Positions 35,849-46,426 of a DNA stretch of 64,000 nt are shown piece after piece. The stretch's first letter is position 1; every line of letters begins with the position of its first letter. The stretch is taken from NCBI RefSeq assembly GCF_020382885.2, contig NC_058516.1:7417426-7481425 (forward strand), read 5' to 3'. The position numbers and the translations under genes are program-made. Origin of the DNA: Scatophagus argus (lineage: Eukaryota > Chordata > Actinopteri > Scatophagidae). Under the pieces are notes generated by a model, which did not search any database, was not told the DNA's origin, and worked only from the letters and a program-made list of their open reading frames with translations.

Positions 35849-35887
<39 letters not shown>

Positions 35888-36997
35888 AGCAGCTGCTAAC
35901 TGTAGGGACAACAGACGAGATCAGGTCCTCTGGAGATGAGACAGAAAGACGGACAGAGACAGACACTAATTCAAATGTCAGTTCTGTTTCATTTGTTGTG
36001 CCAAGACTGAGATCAGAAGATTGATACCACTTTCTCTGAAGTGTGCAGTGAAACAAGAGCTGAGCTCAGCGTAGCCCTTAAAACTGGAAGCAGTGGAGAA
36101 AATTGTTCCTGACACAGAGAGCTGAAAACAGCAGAAAAGGCTGCATGAAAACTTCACGCTGGAAAAATATTTCACATTTTCCATTTTTATTCGACAGCAT
36201 TATTAACACCAAGTATTACACTTGGCTCACACTGTATTTCAAACCGAAATAAAAATGTCTTCATCAAGACAAATTCACTATAGAAAACATTAGGGTTTAG
36301 AGCTCACTTTCATTTACTGTCAGCTTCTTTGGTCAGCAGGGGAGGTCGATCAACAACTGTAATCTTCACACTGAAACATCACCACACCACATGATGTTGC
36401 TTATCGACAGCAGCCCTCGTTATGTCACTTTGGCAGATAATTGGAGAATTCGGACAAAGTTCAGGCTGCTCAGTCGGTAATTGGTTTGACTGAGAGATCA
36501 GGCTTCCTCCTGGGTCACACACACACATACACACCCACAGCCATAAACACACAGACATATTAATGCATTTTACACAGAAAAGGCGAGAATCAGCCTGCAA
36601 GCAACTAAAACACCCACACATGGATGCACTAGTATACAAGTACTTAAATAATCACGTACTGTATGTGCATATGTACTGCACTGTGTGTGCCCACTGTGCA
36701 GGCACATCAACCATAGTACTGTTTTTTGGTGTTTGTTTGACAGCTAGCGGCTTCCAGCAGTTGCCAAGGTAACGAGCTCGAGATGTCAAAACACAAGATG
36801 AATTGGGGATTTTTTGTTACCAAATGAGAAACACAAAGCCTTTCAAAAACAAAACCCCCTCCTGTATTCATATGACTTCTGCAAAGGTTGCATTGAGCTG
36901 TTGTTGTGCTGTTGTTGATATTAAAAAGTAATCTCACCCACCTGTGATATGATAGATGTTTAACAGCCCTATTAGAGGGGACTGAGTGATTCCATGT

Positions 36998-37028
<31 letters not shown>

Positions 37029-39218
37029 AGCTGTGGACTTCCTAGAGGGATGCTGGATGTTGCCGTGGTTACCTCATCAAAACCTGGGACACCATGTGTG
37101 GCTCGAGATCAGCCTTCAGAATGGAGCACACACACACACGCTGGTAGCCATGCGTGACCAGTGCATATGCTTGAGCTGTTTCCCATCTCCCTCTAGACTG
37201 TGTTAATTGGGTAAAGGTTTTTAAAGGACATCTGCTGCTGCCAAATAAGTCTTTGTTCTGCACATCAATGTAATGCAATTATCTGTCATTCAGGATTGTT
37301 GTGATTGGCTCACGCGAAGATGCAGTTTGAGCTGTCTGTTTTTCAGTGGTCTTTAAAACCATATTAACCACCTTAGCTCAGTATGTTGGCATGCTAATAT
37401 TTGATAATTAGTAGTAAAACAGCAGCTGGTGGCCAATGAATAGTTGTTTAGACATATCACTAAAATGTCAGCCTCATGAGGAGAAGTCACAGGATCACCG
37501 TTAAGAGTCATCCTCTGTGGACCACGACTGTTTGCACATGGCAAGCCGTCCAATAGGTGTTGAGATATTTTAGTGGTGACCTGATGATGCTCTTTAAAGG
37601 TACCCCAGCAGTTTGATACTGCGCTATTACTATACTCCATTATGAATGATCAAACTCAGTGCAGAAGTGAGATATCCCAACTTTTAGTTCTCAGCATGGA
37701 TCAAGCTCCAAAAGCATTCTGGGTCCTACATTAAATATAATAAGACTCAGTCACATCTTTCACTCCTTCTTTCACGCCAACAGTTTGTAACAGACGTTGT
37801 CCCACAGGTTTATTCCAGGAGGGGATAAACCTCGTCTTTGTGAGATTGTTGTCATTTTCTCTTGCTAAAAGAGAGCAGGTGGTTACTGTTTTCTTTCAGC
37901 TATGCCATAACTAGACAGCTAATGAGTATCAACCAGTTGGAATCGGCACTGCAGCAGTTAGTTATGTGCTCATCACAACGGTTTTCTTCTGTCTCTTTCC
38001 CTCCGCAGAGCCTGTGTTATCCTCGGGGTGATTTTCATCCTGTCCTCCTTGTGCATTCTGGGTAAGGCCATCCATGACCTGGCCACCAAGCTGCTACCTG
38101 AAGTGGTAAGAATTTCTAGACTAGCAGCCCAAAAGACACTGGTTAAGGCTAGACAATACTAATAAAAGGGTTTACCGCATGTATATGTTAGTGAGCAGGA
38201 CACGGCGCTGAATGTGGTGCAGCGGTCAGAATTTGATTCACACTGGAGATGAAGGAGAGCTTTGGATTAAAGCATCCACCATATGGGACAGATTATGTTA
38301 TCCATTTAACATAGAGGGTAGAAAATAACCCTAAACACATTAACGTTCTGTCGGACATTACGACAGCTGTGTTACTGTCAGTCAGACAGGGTCATTTAAT
38401 GGTCTCACTCAAGTCAGGATGCAGAATTTAAGCCAAACATTTTGTTTATAATCAGATTTTTCAGTGGAATTTGGGACTATTTTTAAAGCTTGGCCAGATA
38501 GTAACAGCCGCTTTGTCCAGCCAGGACTCGTCTGCTCTCTCCGCTGTAATGCTGCCGGTTTGCCAGAGACGAGGATTTCACTAAAATCCGGAAAAAGCCA
38601 TGTTGACTTTGGGCCTGTGTCTAATAATATCTTCTCAAACTGTCAGCGTACTTCTCAGAGTCCAAGACAAACAACACGCAGGCAGTTGCTGGTATTCATG
38701 TGATTTGCATGATGCTGCAGATGTAACATGGCAGATTCTGTCCTCAACTGGCTCCTGATAAGATGGCATATTTTCATTTGGCCATCATGTAGTTCCTGTC
38801 ACTGGGGTGGTTGGTAGTTGGGCAACAGACTAGTTGTGAAGTTACTCTTTCCAGTCTGTGTGAGATCATTTAAGTTGTTAAAAAAAACCAGTCCACTTTG
38901 GAAGAAGCTGAGTCGATGTTTACCTCAGGACCAACTGGACTGCAAACAAGCGAAAATGTTATGCAGCAGCTCTGCTTTCACAAAATCATGAATTTCAGAC
39001 TCTTGCATTGGCTTTATTTTTTTCCTCGACAGTGTGTGTGTGTGTGTGTGTGTGTGTGAATAAGTGTGTAAAAGTGTTGCTGTTGCTGCTGCTGGATGAA
39101 GAATGTCACAAATCTCAGGTGTGAAGACTCAAGAGACTTCACACTTCCTGAAATAGCTTCATCACCCCGTTGCCAGGGAATCGTCATCTCCGTAGAAACG
39201 CTGTTGAGGATCTGAACA

Positions 39219-39249
<31 letters not shown>

Positions 39250-42200
39250 TAAATATGGGAATATTATGATGAGCTTAATGACTAATAATAATCATAAAAA
39301 GCTGTATATAGATTGGTAACAAGGTAAATGGTGCTCAAGAATCCATTAGATGGACCAGTAGTTGGAATGTGGTTTTGTTGCAGGATTTTTAATTAAATTT
39401 CCTCTTCAACTTAAGAATTCACTCACTGTCTTGTTATCCTATTGGCTGCTGCACACACTGATGAGGTTGGATTTGGGGTTTGGCATGCAGAGCATCAGCT
39501 GAAAGCACTTTAATCATGTTTTTTCACATTCTTTGATCGACTGCAGAACAAAAATATACCGAGATGAGAAACGTAGAGTTTCAGAAATCCTTTGCAACTC
39601 ACCCGAGCTCAAATTGCAATTAGGTTTCAAATCCTTTATTGATTTATTGGACCGACTGTGTTTTGCGTCTATTCATCTGTGGCTGCAGCGAGCGAGAAGA
39701 GACGGCCTGACAGACAGTGAGCACCAAAGCATACACAAAGGCAGACTGTGGGAGGTGAGGCAGACAGATTGTGTTTTTCTGAGCCGACCTGCTCCTCTTC
39801 TGTCACACACTCTGGTTCTACCATGCTGGCTTATGCTGCATCACAGTTGGGCTTATATATAGCTTGTGTATGCCTCACGGCCCTCTTCGCTGGATACTGG
39901 AAGTAAGGTTTATTTTCAGAGCCTCCCTCTCTTCCTCCTTGCTCTGAAATGTTAATAAGGTAAGCAGCTGTTTAGGTATGCGGTGGTGAGAAAGGGAGGG
40001 AGAGGAGGAGAAGGAGAGTGAGGGGGTTCGAGGAGGAGGATGTTTGATTCTTGACACTTGACTGTTCCCGCTCTGCTAGTCCTCTGAGTCCAATTAATGT
40101 TAGTTAGCAACCAAAACAAAGCTTTCATCTCTGGTCTGTCAGATCTTTAAAAGAAATAGTTTGAATAGTTTGTTTGCCTCTGAGAGGCTGCAGTGACCTC
40201 TGAGAGTGGACAGAATTTGAAATCCACCCAAAACAACCTGAACACTGCACAGTGCACAATCATCTACCTGAAAACTGAAAAGTCTTATTTTGGTATTAAT
40301 CATCCCATCTAGAGCTGCAAGAAAAACTGTATTTTCCAAAATGTCAGACTGTTCCTTTAAGGTTTTGAGCAAACAGGTTTTTCTACCTTCCACTCTTTTC
40401 ACGATTTCCAGCTGTATGCAGTGGAGCTGCAGTCAGATTCAGACCGCATTTTGGCTCTCTTCCACGAGCCAAAATGCCAGCTCGGCCTCTTTGAATGTTG
40501 ATTAGAAGGTCACATGATGGGCTTTCCCATGACCTGTTTTCCTGTCAGTTTACTAGAAGCAGAACTTTCCAAAATAACCAAATTTTTGTATTTTGTGTTC
40601 TCAGTATTACTCATGATTCTGTTAAGGGTGGCACAGTGGTGCAGAGGGGTTCAGAGCAAGAGGGTTCCAGGTTCGAATCCCGGTTTGGGCCCTTCTATGT
40701 GGAGTTTGCATGCGTGGGTTTTCTCCGGGTACTCCGGCTTCCTCCCACAATACCATTAGGTTAATTGGCTACTCTACGTTGCCCTGCCTAGGTGAGAGTG
40801 TGTGGTTGTCTGTCTTTGTGTGTCGGCCCTGCGACTGACTGGCGACCAGTCCAGGGTGAACCCCGCCTCTCGCCCGTAGTCAGCTGGGATAGGCTCAAGC
40901 TCCCCCACGACCCTGACGGATAAGTGGCATAGAAAATGGATGGATGGATGATTCTGTTAAAATAGGAAATGATGTACACTGGTAACAACCTACCATCAGT
41001 ATCTGCATACTGTTTCCATTAAATCAAATGATTTAAAACCATGGCAAATCGTGACAAGCTCCCATTTAAAAGTGTGTGTGCGCGTTTGTTGAGATGGCCG
41101 ATCTGGCCTTGTTGATGAAGACTGTGTTCAACACGTTGAGTGTAATATCCCTTTTAGATTTCATTTTCACAGCTGAGTCACAGCACTGACTCTGGTTTTT
41201 ATGCAGCATGCTGAGGTTTTGTCTCCATCTCCTCTTTGATGTCTGCAAGCTCGCCAAAGTAGCTTTTCATGGCTCCAAGGCCATGGTGCAATATTAATGC
41301 TGCCGCAGAGGCACTGAGAGCTCAGCAGCTAACTTTCTCTTCCCTCATCTATCCCTTTCCTCCTTCGTTCATTTACATTTTAGGCATTTAGCTGACTCTC
41401 TTTACAGCGAGACTCATAATAGGTACAGCAAAGGAAGTAATATTAGAATTATTTAAAACCATAAGGACAAGTCTGGAAGAAGCAGAGCATTTGATAATTG
41501 CCAGGAAAAGCAATTAAGTAACAGCCGTGTGAAAGGAGGAAAAACATTTTCTAAGTATAATTGAAGTAAATGGTTGAGAGGGGAGGTGAGATGATACATG
41601 AGCTGGGACCTGCTGTATTGAGCTGTGGTTGCACTGTGGATGCAGCTGTCTTCAGAAGTCACTGTGGTCTGGTCGACAAGAATAGAGAGTCTTTTCATGG
41701 CAGGACATGGCAAATTAAATGTGCAGCGTAATTAGCAGGGGTGATAACTGATTTGTTTTGGACTTAGAGTGTCTGCAGTCCTCTCAACGGGCTGCAAGCA
41801 GCCCCAGCATCCACCGCCAGTCTGAAGGTAAGGCCAGCACATGTGTAGACTGAGAGACAAATCCCAGGGCAAATAGGTCCATGCAAATATTCACAGCAGC
41901 TTGTAAAGCTTATTGCTGTAAGTCCACAGTGGTAACTAAGGGAAACTTGCATTGATTTGTTTACTTTTCATCAACTCTTTGCTAAACCGAATCGTAAAGT
42001 AGAAGCTGACTGTGAGGCCCACACTCTGCTGTCCTGCCTGTCTCTCTCAGGACGGATTCCTGTTCAGCGTGTCCATCATCAGCGGCTTGGTGTGCATCAT
42101 CCTGGCTGTGATCAAGTTTATGCTCGGCAAAGTGCTCACGAGCCGAGCCCTCATCACCGATGGTAGGTGTGCACGTGCTCGGACAGAGCCGCCGTGAGTT

Positions 42201-43096
42201 TCATTGATCATCTGTCTCACATTTGCCTGTTTGCTGTCTGTAAGAGGGATTTCCAGCCACGATGCACAGTCATTTTCTACTCAGTGACAGATATTTGAGC
42301 CATTTCGTGTATGTGTCATTCCACTAGACTCTTTGTATACCGTCAGAGGCCACAGCGGTCAATATCACACATCCGCTGGACTCTTTGCAGGTGTCTGAGG
42401 GAAGGCCAAACACGACGAGGCCTGAATTCCAACACAGAGCCTACAAAATCCTTGTGCACTGGCTTTGGGCGAGATATCTTTCAAACAAACAAACAAAAAA
42501 AGATTGTTTGTATTCTCTCTCCAGGATTCAACTCACTGGTGGGGGGGATCATGGGGTTCTCCATCCTCATCAGTGCTGAAGTGTTCAAGCATGAGCCCAA
42601 GGTGTGGTACCTGGATGGGACAATAGGCGTCCTCATAGGTCTTATCATCCTGGCCTATGGAGTCAAGTGAGTGATTACTAGAAGTTATCAGAGGGAGAGT
42701 TTACAAATGTCTTAAATGTGAATGTGTGAAGATGATATATTAACAATAATTGTGAATATATAACTTTGCTTTGGAGCTGAATTAAAGCAACATACTCAAA
42801 GTAATAGTAGTTATTTATTCTATCACATGTTAAAATTACATTCTTTTGAGCTCTCAGAACAAAGTTTTTTTTTAGTCTGAAGTCTCCAATCATCACTGCT
42901 GTGGCGGTGAGGTTTTTCTGCTCTGAGCAACACCCCTAAGCTCAAATGAATGAGGTCTGCGGTGTCTCAGTAAGTGTTTGCATCAACACAGTTTTCCCTT
43001 CGCTTTCTAAAAAGCCTCCTCTTCCTCTGCCACAGGCTACTGCTGGACATGGTCCCACGGGTCCGTCAAACCAGGAACTACGAGCGTTTTGAGTGA
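27741..43096 (+). CDS. tmem163: TMEM163, vesicular zinc efflux transporter (complete)
   Basis: Eight coding exons (27741-27924, 29387-29506, 34656-34699, 34796-34887, 38009-38105, 42051-42162, 42525-42666, 43036-43096) join in frame to 283 residues, against 289 in human. The first Met of the frame has A at -3. Residues 1-62 are an acidic, Pro/Gln-rich cytosolic tail. Six membrane segments follow: WVSWVSIAITIILAIVAF, the SAFGFAFDATLDVLSSVIVL region, ACVILGVIFILSSLCILG, FSVSIISGLVCIILAVIKFM, SLVGGIMGFSILISAEVF and GTIGVLIGLIILAYGVK. It ends LLLDMVPRVRQTRNYERFE. FDATLD supplies Asp118 and Asp122, equivalent to the human D124/D128 pair needed for zinc binding. The family (ZnT11/SV31, CDF-like dimers) moves zinc out of cytosol in synaptic vesicles, lysosomes and plasma membrane. 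Intron 5 (38106-42050) holds a SINE. Confidence 0.97.
28795..28853 (+). repeat. Possible retroposon 3' tail
   Basis: TGTGCAATGACAATAAAG followed by short CATCT/TATCT repeats resembles the 3' end shared by several fish non-LTR elements. No body of the element is recognised upstream, so the call is tentative. Confidence 0.35.
28921..28956. repeat. 18-base perfect tandem duplication
   Basis: TGAAATGGGACCAGGATC occurs twice in direct succession in TMEM163 intron 1. No function is apparent. Confidence 0.9.
29387..29506 (+). CDS. tmem163: TMEM163 exon 2: membrane segment 1
   Basis: 39 codons between split Gly and Thr codons, encoding LLESSMRLKPHEAQSYRKKA and LWVSWVSIAITIILAIVAF. Acceptor ctgcag, donor gtgagt. 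The basic YRKKALW stretch marks the cytosolic border of the helix. Confidence 0.97.
32646..32668. repeat. (GT)n microsatellite
   Basis: About 11 GT units in TMEM163 intron 2. Confidence 0.95.
33742..33829. repeat. Polypurine tract
   Basis: About 85 bases almost wholly A and G on the plus strand (for example GGGAGGGAAGAAGAGGAG), in TMEM163 intron 2. Such tracts can form triplex structures; none is demonstrated here. Confidence 0.8.
34656..34699 (+). CDS. tmem163: TMEM163 exon 3 (44-base micro-exon)
   Basis: Encodes VSIMRHSASAFGFA. Acceptor ttccag, donor gtaagt, ends in phase 0. It carries the first half of membrane segment 2. The intron to exon 4 is only 96 bases. Confidence 0.95.
34796..34887 (+). 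CDS. tmem163: TMEM163 exon 4: zinc-site Asp pair
   Basis: 30 codons plus two bases, encoding FDATLDVLSSVIVLWRYSNA then AAVHSAHREY. The D-x3-D motif is the counterpart of the transmembrane metal site of CDF transporters. RYSNAAAVHSAHREY is the conserved cytosolic loop. Confidence 0.97.
35406..35433. repeat. (GT)n microsatellite
   Basis: About 14 GT units in TMEM163 intron 4; a second run of about 12 units lies at 35558-35582. Confidence 0.95.
35850..35885. repeat. (CA)n microsatellite
   Basis: About 18 CA units in TMEM163 intron 4, opposite in sense to the GT runs 270-450 bases upstream. The transcript could therefore pair with itself here. Confidence 0.95.
36998..37026. repeat. (GT)n microsatellite
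   Basis: About 14 GT units in TMEM163 intron 4. Confidence 0.95.
38009..38105 (+). CDS. tmem163: TMEM163 exon 5: membrane segment 3
   Basis: One base plus 32 codons: ACVILGVIFILSSLCILGKA then IHDLATKLLPEV. Acceptor ccgcag, donor gtaaga, ends in phase 0. Confidence 0.96.
39218..39247. repeat. (ATG)10 trinucleotide repeat
   Basis: Ten perfect ATG units in TMEM163 intron 5. A (GT)n run lies nearby at 39032-39058. Confidence 0.95.
40626..40947 (+). mobile_element. tRNA-derived SINE with intact target-site duplication
   Basis: The 322-base element starts with a tRNA-like head: a box A match TGGCACAGTGG (40629-40639) and a perfect box B GGTTCGAATCC (40670-40680). A body of the widespread fish type follows (GTGGAGTTTGCATG; TTTTCTCCGGGTACTCCGGC; GTCAGCTGGGATAGGCTC), and it ends in a short (ATGG)n tail. 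It is flanked by the perfect 13-base duplication ATGATTCTGTTAA (40613-40625 and 40948-40960). Compared with the commoner form that I recall, it lacks short internal segments. It lies in TMEM163 intron 5 in the sense orientation. Confidence 0.88.
41371..41425 (+). repeat. Fragment of a dispersed fish repeat
   Basis: TTTAGGCATTTAGCTGAC followed by TCTTTACAGCGA resembles a common teleost repeat core (GGCATTTAGCAGACGC-type). Only about 50 bases are recognisable. I recalled this from general knowledge and did not check it. Confidence 0.4.
42051..42162 (+). CDS. tmem163: TMEM163 exon 6: membrane segment 4
   Basis: 37 codons plus one base: DGFLFSVSIISGLVCIILAV then IKFMLGKVLTSRALITD. The KVLTSRALITDGFNS loop spans the junction with exon 7 and contains the second Asp (D216) before membrane segment 5, as in the family. 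Confidence 0.96.
42525..42666 (+). CDS. tmem163: TMEM163 exon 7: membrane segments 5 and 6
   Basis: 46 codons between split codons, encoding FNSLVGGIMGFSILISAEVF, KHEPKVWYLDG and TIGVLIGLIILAYGV. Acceptor ctccag, donor gtgagt. The coding strand contains a G7 run in the Val-Gly-Gly codons. Confidence 0.96.
43036..43096 (+). CDS. tmem163: TMEM163 last coding exon
   Basis: Encodes LLLDMVPRVRQTRNYERFE and TGA after a gccacag acceptor. This short basic cytosolic tail is strongly conserved in the family. Confidence 0.96.
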
Positions 43097-43120
43097 TGGA
43101 CCGCAGTGGAAAAAGACAAA

Positions 43121-43157
43121 GGGGGGGTGGGAGGGGGGGGGAGGATGGTTTGGGAGG
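43121..43157 (+). other. tmem163: G-quadruplex-like G-tracts in the TMEM163 3' UTR
   Basis: Starting 25 bases after the TGA, runs of 7, 3, 9 and then 3 and 3 G are separated by short loops on the coding strand. This fits the G3+N1-7 pattern repeated four times. Confidence 0.7.
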
Positions 43158-44082
43158 GAACTGACTGACTGGCTGACAGGAGAGGGATGGGGATTAGGGT
43201 CCCTGCAGTCTCTCCACAGACAAACACATTGAGTCCTTGAGGTGCCAGCAAAGGCTTCAGTGTCTGTACAGTCCTCCTGTTCATAGATTTGAACTGAGGA
43301 TCCAGGCCAGTGATGACAGTGCAGGGTGGATAAAATTCTGGGCACCTTTCAAGTGTTTTTGGTGTACATAATATCTTTATCTTTGTCTTTTAACAGTGAA
43401 TGGGACACTTTCATGCCTCCATATTTAAACCAGAGGGTTCAAAAGATCATGGGAGTTAATTGTAAAAGGGATCTAAGCTAAAAGTTTGCAGGAGACATAT
43501 GGACCCCGAGAGTCCAGAGCTCCTCAAAAGCCACAGATTTGTTGTAAAGTAAGTTGATGTACAATACCTCAGTCACACCTCATCGCCCTGTCAAAACACA
43601 GCAGTTTATTTTCCCATGGTTCCTAGAGGCCTTTGCTCAGCTGTGCTGTAAAATGTTGCCGTGCAAACTGATTGATGTAGCTGATGTAGCAGCGGGGGTA
43701 TTAATGCTGTTCTACCTTTTTTTTATGGCCAGAGAGGATATATCAATACAAGGCCCATTTGGCATAGGGAGCAGGCCCATAAGCACACTGGCTCAGTCAC
43801 ATGTCATTTGCTGTTTACTGTATTAGTCTAGACTGTTGTGGCTGGAGCAGTGAAGGCTGAAGCCGGCACTGTTTCAGCAACCTAATGCCATCGCCGGCTT
43901 ACAGTCCTGGAGGATAAAAACCATGGCTTTTGGCTTTCAGTCACAAAAGAGAGTCATGACCTGACAGGAACAGGAGCGAAATGGCTGAAATGAGATTGCT
44001 TTACTTTTATTTATTTATTTATTTATTTTTTACAGTTAAAAAGACAAACACCAGAATATAATTTTTTACATTTGCAACTTGC

Positions 44083-44096
44083 GCCATCTACTGCCC
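44083..44096 (-). promoter_or_regulatory. CTCF-like motif (13 of 14)
   Basis: On the minus strand the bases read GCAGTAGATGGCGC, differing from CCASYAGRKGGCRS only at the first position. It lies downstream of TMEM163. Confidence 0.25.
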
Positions 44097-46233
44097 AGAA
44101 GAGGTACCTGCCAAAGGCCAGTACTGACAGGACAAAGATGAAGTTCAGTTCCCTGCAGTCTGTCAGCACTGGGATCATTATGGATATTTTTTTTTTTTGG
44201 TCATGGATGTTGATCAGGCATCAAAATGAACAAGCGAAAATGAAAGAAATGTTTGAAAACAGAACAAAAGCAGGCAAACTAAAAGCAGCAGTTGGAAGGA
44301 GGGAACACAAACGAGGCACAGGTGACTGTAATCAGGGCAACACAACAAAAGGGGGAGGAGGAGGAGGCAGAAACTGTGAAAGAAAGCAAGACATAAGAGG
44401 AGAAAAGTGCTGAACTCAAACATCAAACATCAAACATAATGAGCTGACTTTAGTGTTTCACATTTTACCTGATCAGTTCTCTCTGTGGTCAGGAGTGGTT
44501 GATCTCAACACACCAGTCACTCTGCAGTGCAGCCATGACTTTTGTTTTATAAAAATCATTTCCTCAGTGGTTGACGTTGGACGATGGTGCGCGACCAAAA
44601 CACGTCTATACTGAACTCAGTGCTGACTGTGACTGGGAAAGCAAATTTCATTTGACCACAGATCTGTCCAGCAGCTGCGATATTTCAGTTTCACACTGTG
44701 AAGGAGTCCACTTTCAGACAGCTGACTGATGAACATGAATGTGAAGCTGTGCAGAGTGAGACCAGAGTGTTCATGTAGTCCAGCAGAATCATCAGTCCAA
44801 ACTGTCCGGCCTCTGAGCCGTGACCCTGTTAAACACTGCTTCAGCTTTGACACTTTTACTTCTTACTTTTTCTGATCCTGCTCTCATTGTTCTTCTCACT
44901 GAGCACGTGGGAGGCTCCACATCAGGGAAACCGACCACATCACTCTCACACACGACAAGTCAATATTTATCTTGACACAGCATCCAGTGTCAATATGTGT
45001 CTTCTCTTATCTGGAGCTGCTGTTTGTTTTGGCATTTAAAAGTGTGGCTCCTAACCTTTCTGGTGAATTGGGTTTGTCAACTTGTCTCATAATCGTGCAG
45101 TATTAAAGCTGGTGGGTGTTAATCATTAACTGATGAATTTAGGACTAAAGACAACAAGCTTAAGATGTTTTGATTTAGCTCTGGTGTTAGCTGATTATCA
45201 GCTCTTACTTTACTCAAATTTTGTCCAGTATGGCTGCCAGCAGGACGCGTCAAAGCACAAAACTAAGAGTTTCCAGAAGCACAGAGGCTGCTGAACAGCT
45301 CACAGCCACTGACTAGGAGATTACCATTTACATCATTAGTGTGAAGAAACATCTTAAAGTCTCTGACGGAATTGACAGTGTTTCTTTCCATCACGTCTGG
45401 GTTTTTTTTGGGGTTTTTTGGGTTTTTTTTTTAGCTCTGAAGCCTTAATCTCACTGATCAGTGATTGGGGACTGTGTCACATGAAGTTAATTATCAGTTT
45501 CAGCTGAGGAGTTTGACTGACACAGATGAGTTCACTTCACTTGTTAGAGTTGTTCATCAGTTTTCCTCAAGGCCGTGTTTGCTGCAGTGACTGTAAGTGA
45601 ATGTACACACTGTGATGTGAGTTTAGACGGGCCACAAATGTGTTACTGGGTTGATTTAAGGACTTCTCTGCATATTAAGGGGTGTTTTCAGGTTATGAGA
45701 GCCATCAGCTCATGGAGTTAAATTTGTGCCGAAAAATGTGCATGCATGAGATACACTGAGCACAGAAAATCACTGTTGTTTTTATAGAGAAATTCTTTTC
45801 ATGCAGGGCAGTGATTTTAAAAGTTACCTCACAATTATTATATGGAATTGTTTGGTCTAAAAAATGTCACCAATTCTGAAGCTGTAGCCAAGGCTGAAAA
45901 TCAGTCTTAATCCTTTCAGCTGTGTTATCGTCCAAAGAATAACTGATGTCAAGCAAACAAAAATCTTTCCTGGGCTCAATGTCAATACATACAAAACATA
46001 ACCTCTCAGTTTTATTCAGTTAACCTTCACTGTTTCCTCTAAAACCGTCAGATGCAAACCCCAGGTAATTAATTGTTGGTGTCATAAAAATTCATCTACC
46101 AAATATCATTTCTGTGCATGGAAAAAGTCTTTCCAAGCACAGAAATCTGTGCTCAAACACTCCCATTGCATGCTAAACACTGAGGCTCACATTTATCTCC
46201 ATGTCTGCCTGACTTAATAAGGTAAACAAGTTG

Positions 46234-46234
<1 letters not shown>

Positions 46235-46290
<56 letters not shown>
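46235..46290. repeat. (AC)28 microsatellite
   Basis: 28 uninterrupted AC units between the converging TMEM163 and MGAT5 3' regions. Confidence 0.97.
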
Positions 46291-46292
<2 letters not shown>

Positions 46293-46410
46293 TGGGACCC
46301 CAGCTGCTGCTGTATTTTTCTGTGCTGGTGTAAATACTGAATCTGTATTGAATCTGTGATGTAAAACACATATTAAACCAGAGTCGGAGCCTTTTGTCAC
46401 AGAAAAAAGG

Positions 46411-46426
46411 TTTATTTAAAAATAAA
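46411..46426. terminator. Back-to-back poly(A) signals on both strands
   Basis: TTTATT at 46411-46416 is AATAAA on the minus strand (MGAT5 sense). AATAAA at 46421-46426 is on the plus strand (TMEM163 sense). Use by either gene is inferred from position only; another minus-strand AATAAA lies at 48657-48652. Confidence 0.35.

Larger units (their letters stand above)
43097..46426 (+). other. tmem163: Probable TMEM163 3' UTR and downstream region
   Basis: Non-coding sequence after the stop, beginning with a G-rich block at 43121-43157. The first canonical plus-strand AATAAA that I find is at 46421-46426; an ATTAAA lies near 45102. An (ATTT)n run at 44006-44028 and AT-rich unique sequence fill the rest. 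The UTR end is not determined. Confidence 0.35.

Noticed and set aside
40629..40700. Possible tRNA gene (box A and perfect box B)
   Set aside because: No cloverleaf pairing is evident. The head continues into a SINE body with tail and target duplications.
44072..44413. 113-residue plus-strand frame, Lys/Gly-rich
   Set aside because: Low-complexity composition, no family resemblance, and it lies in the TMEM163 3' region.
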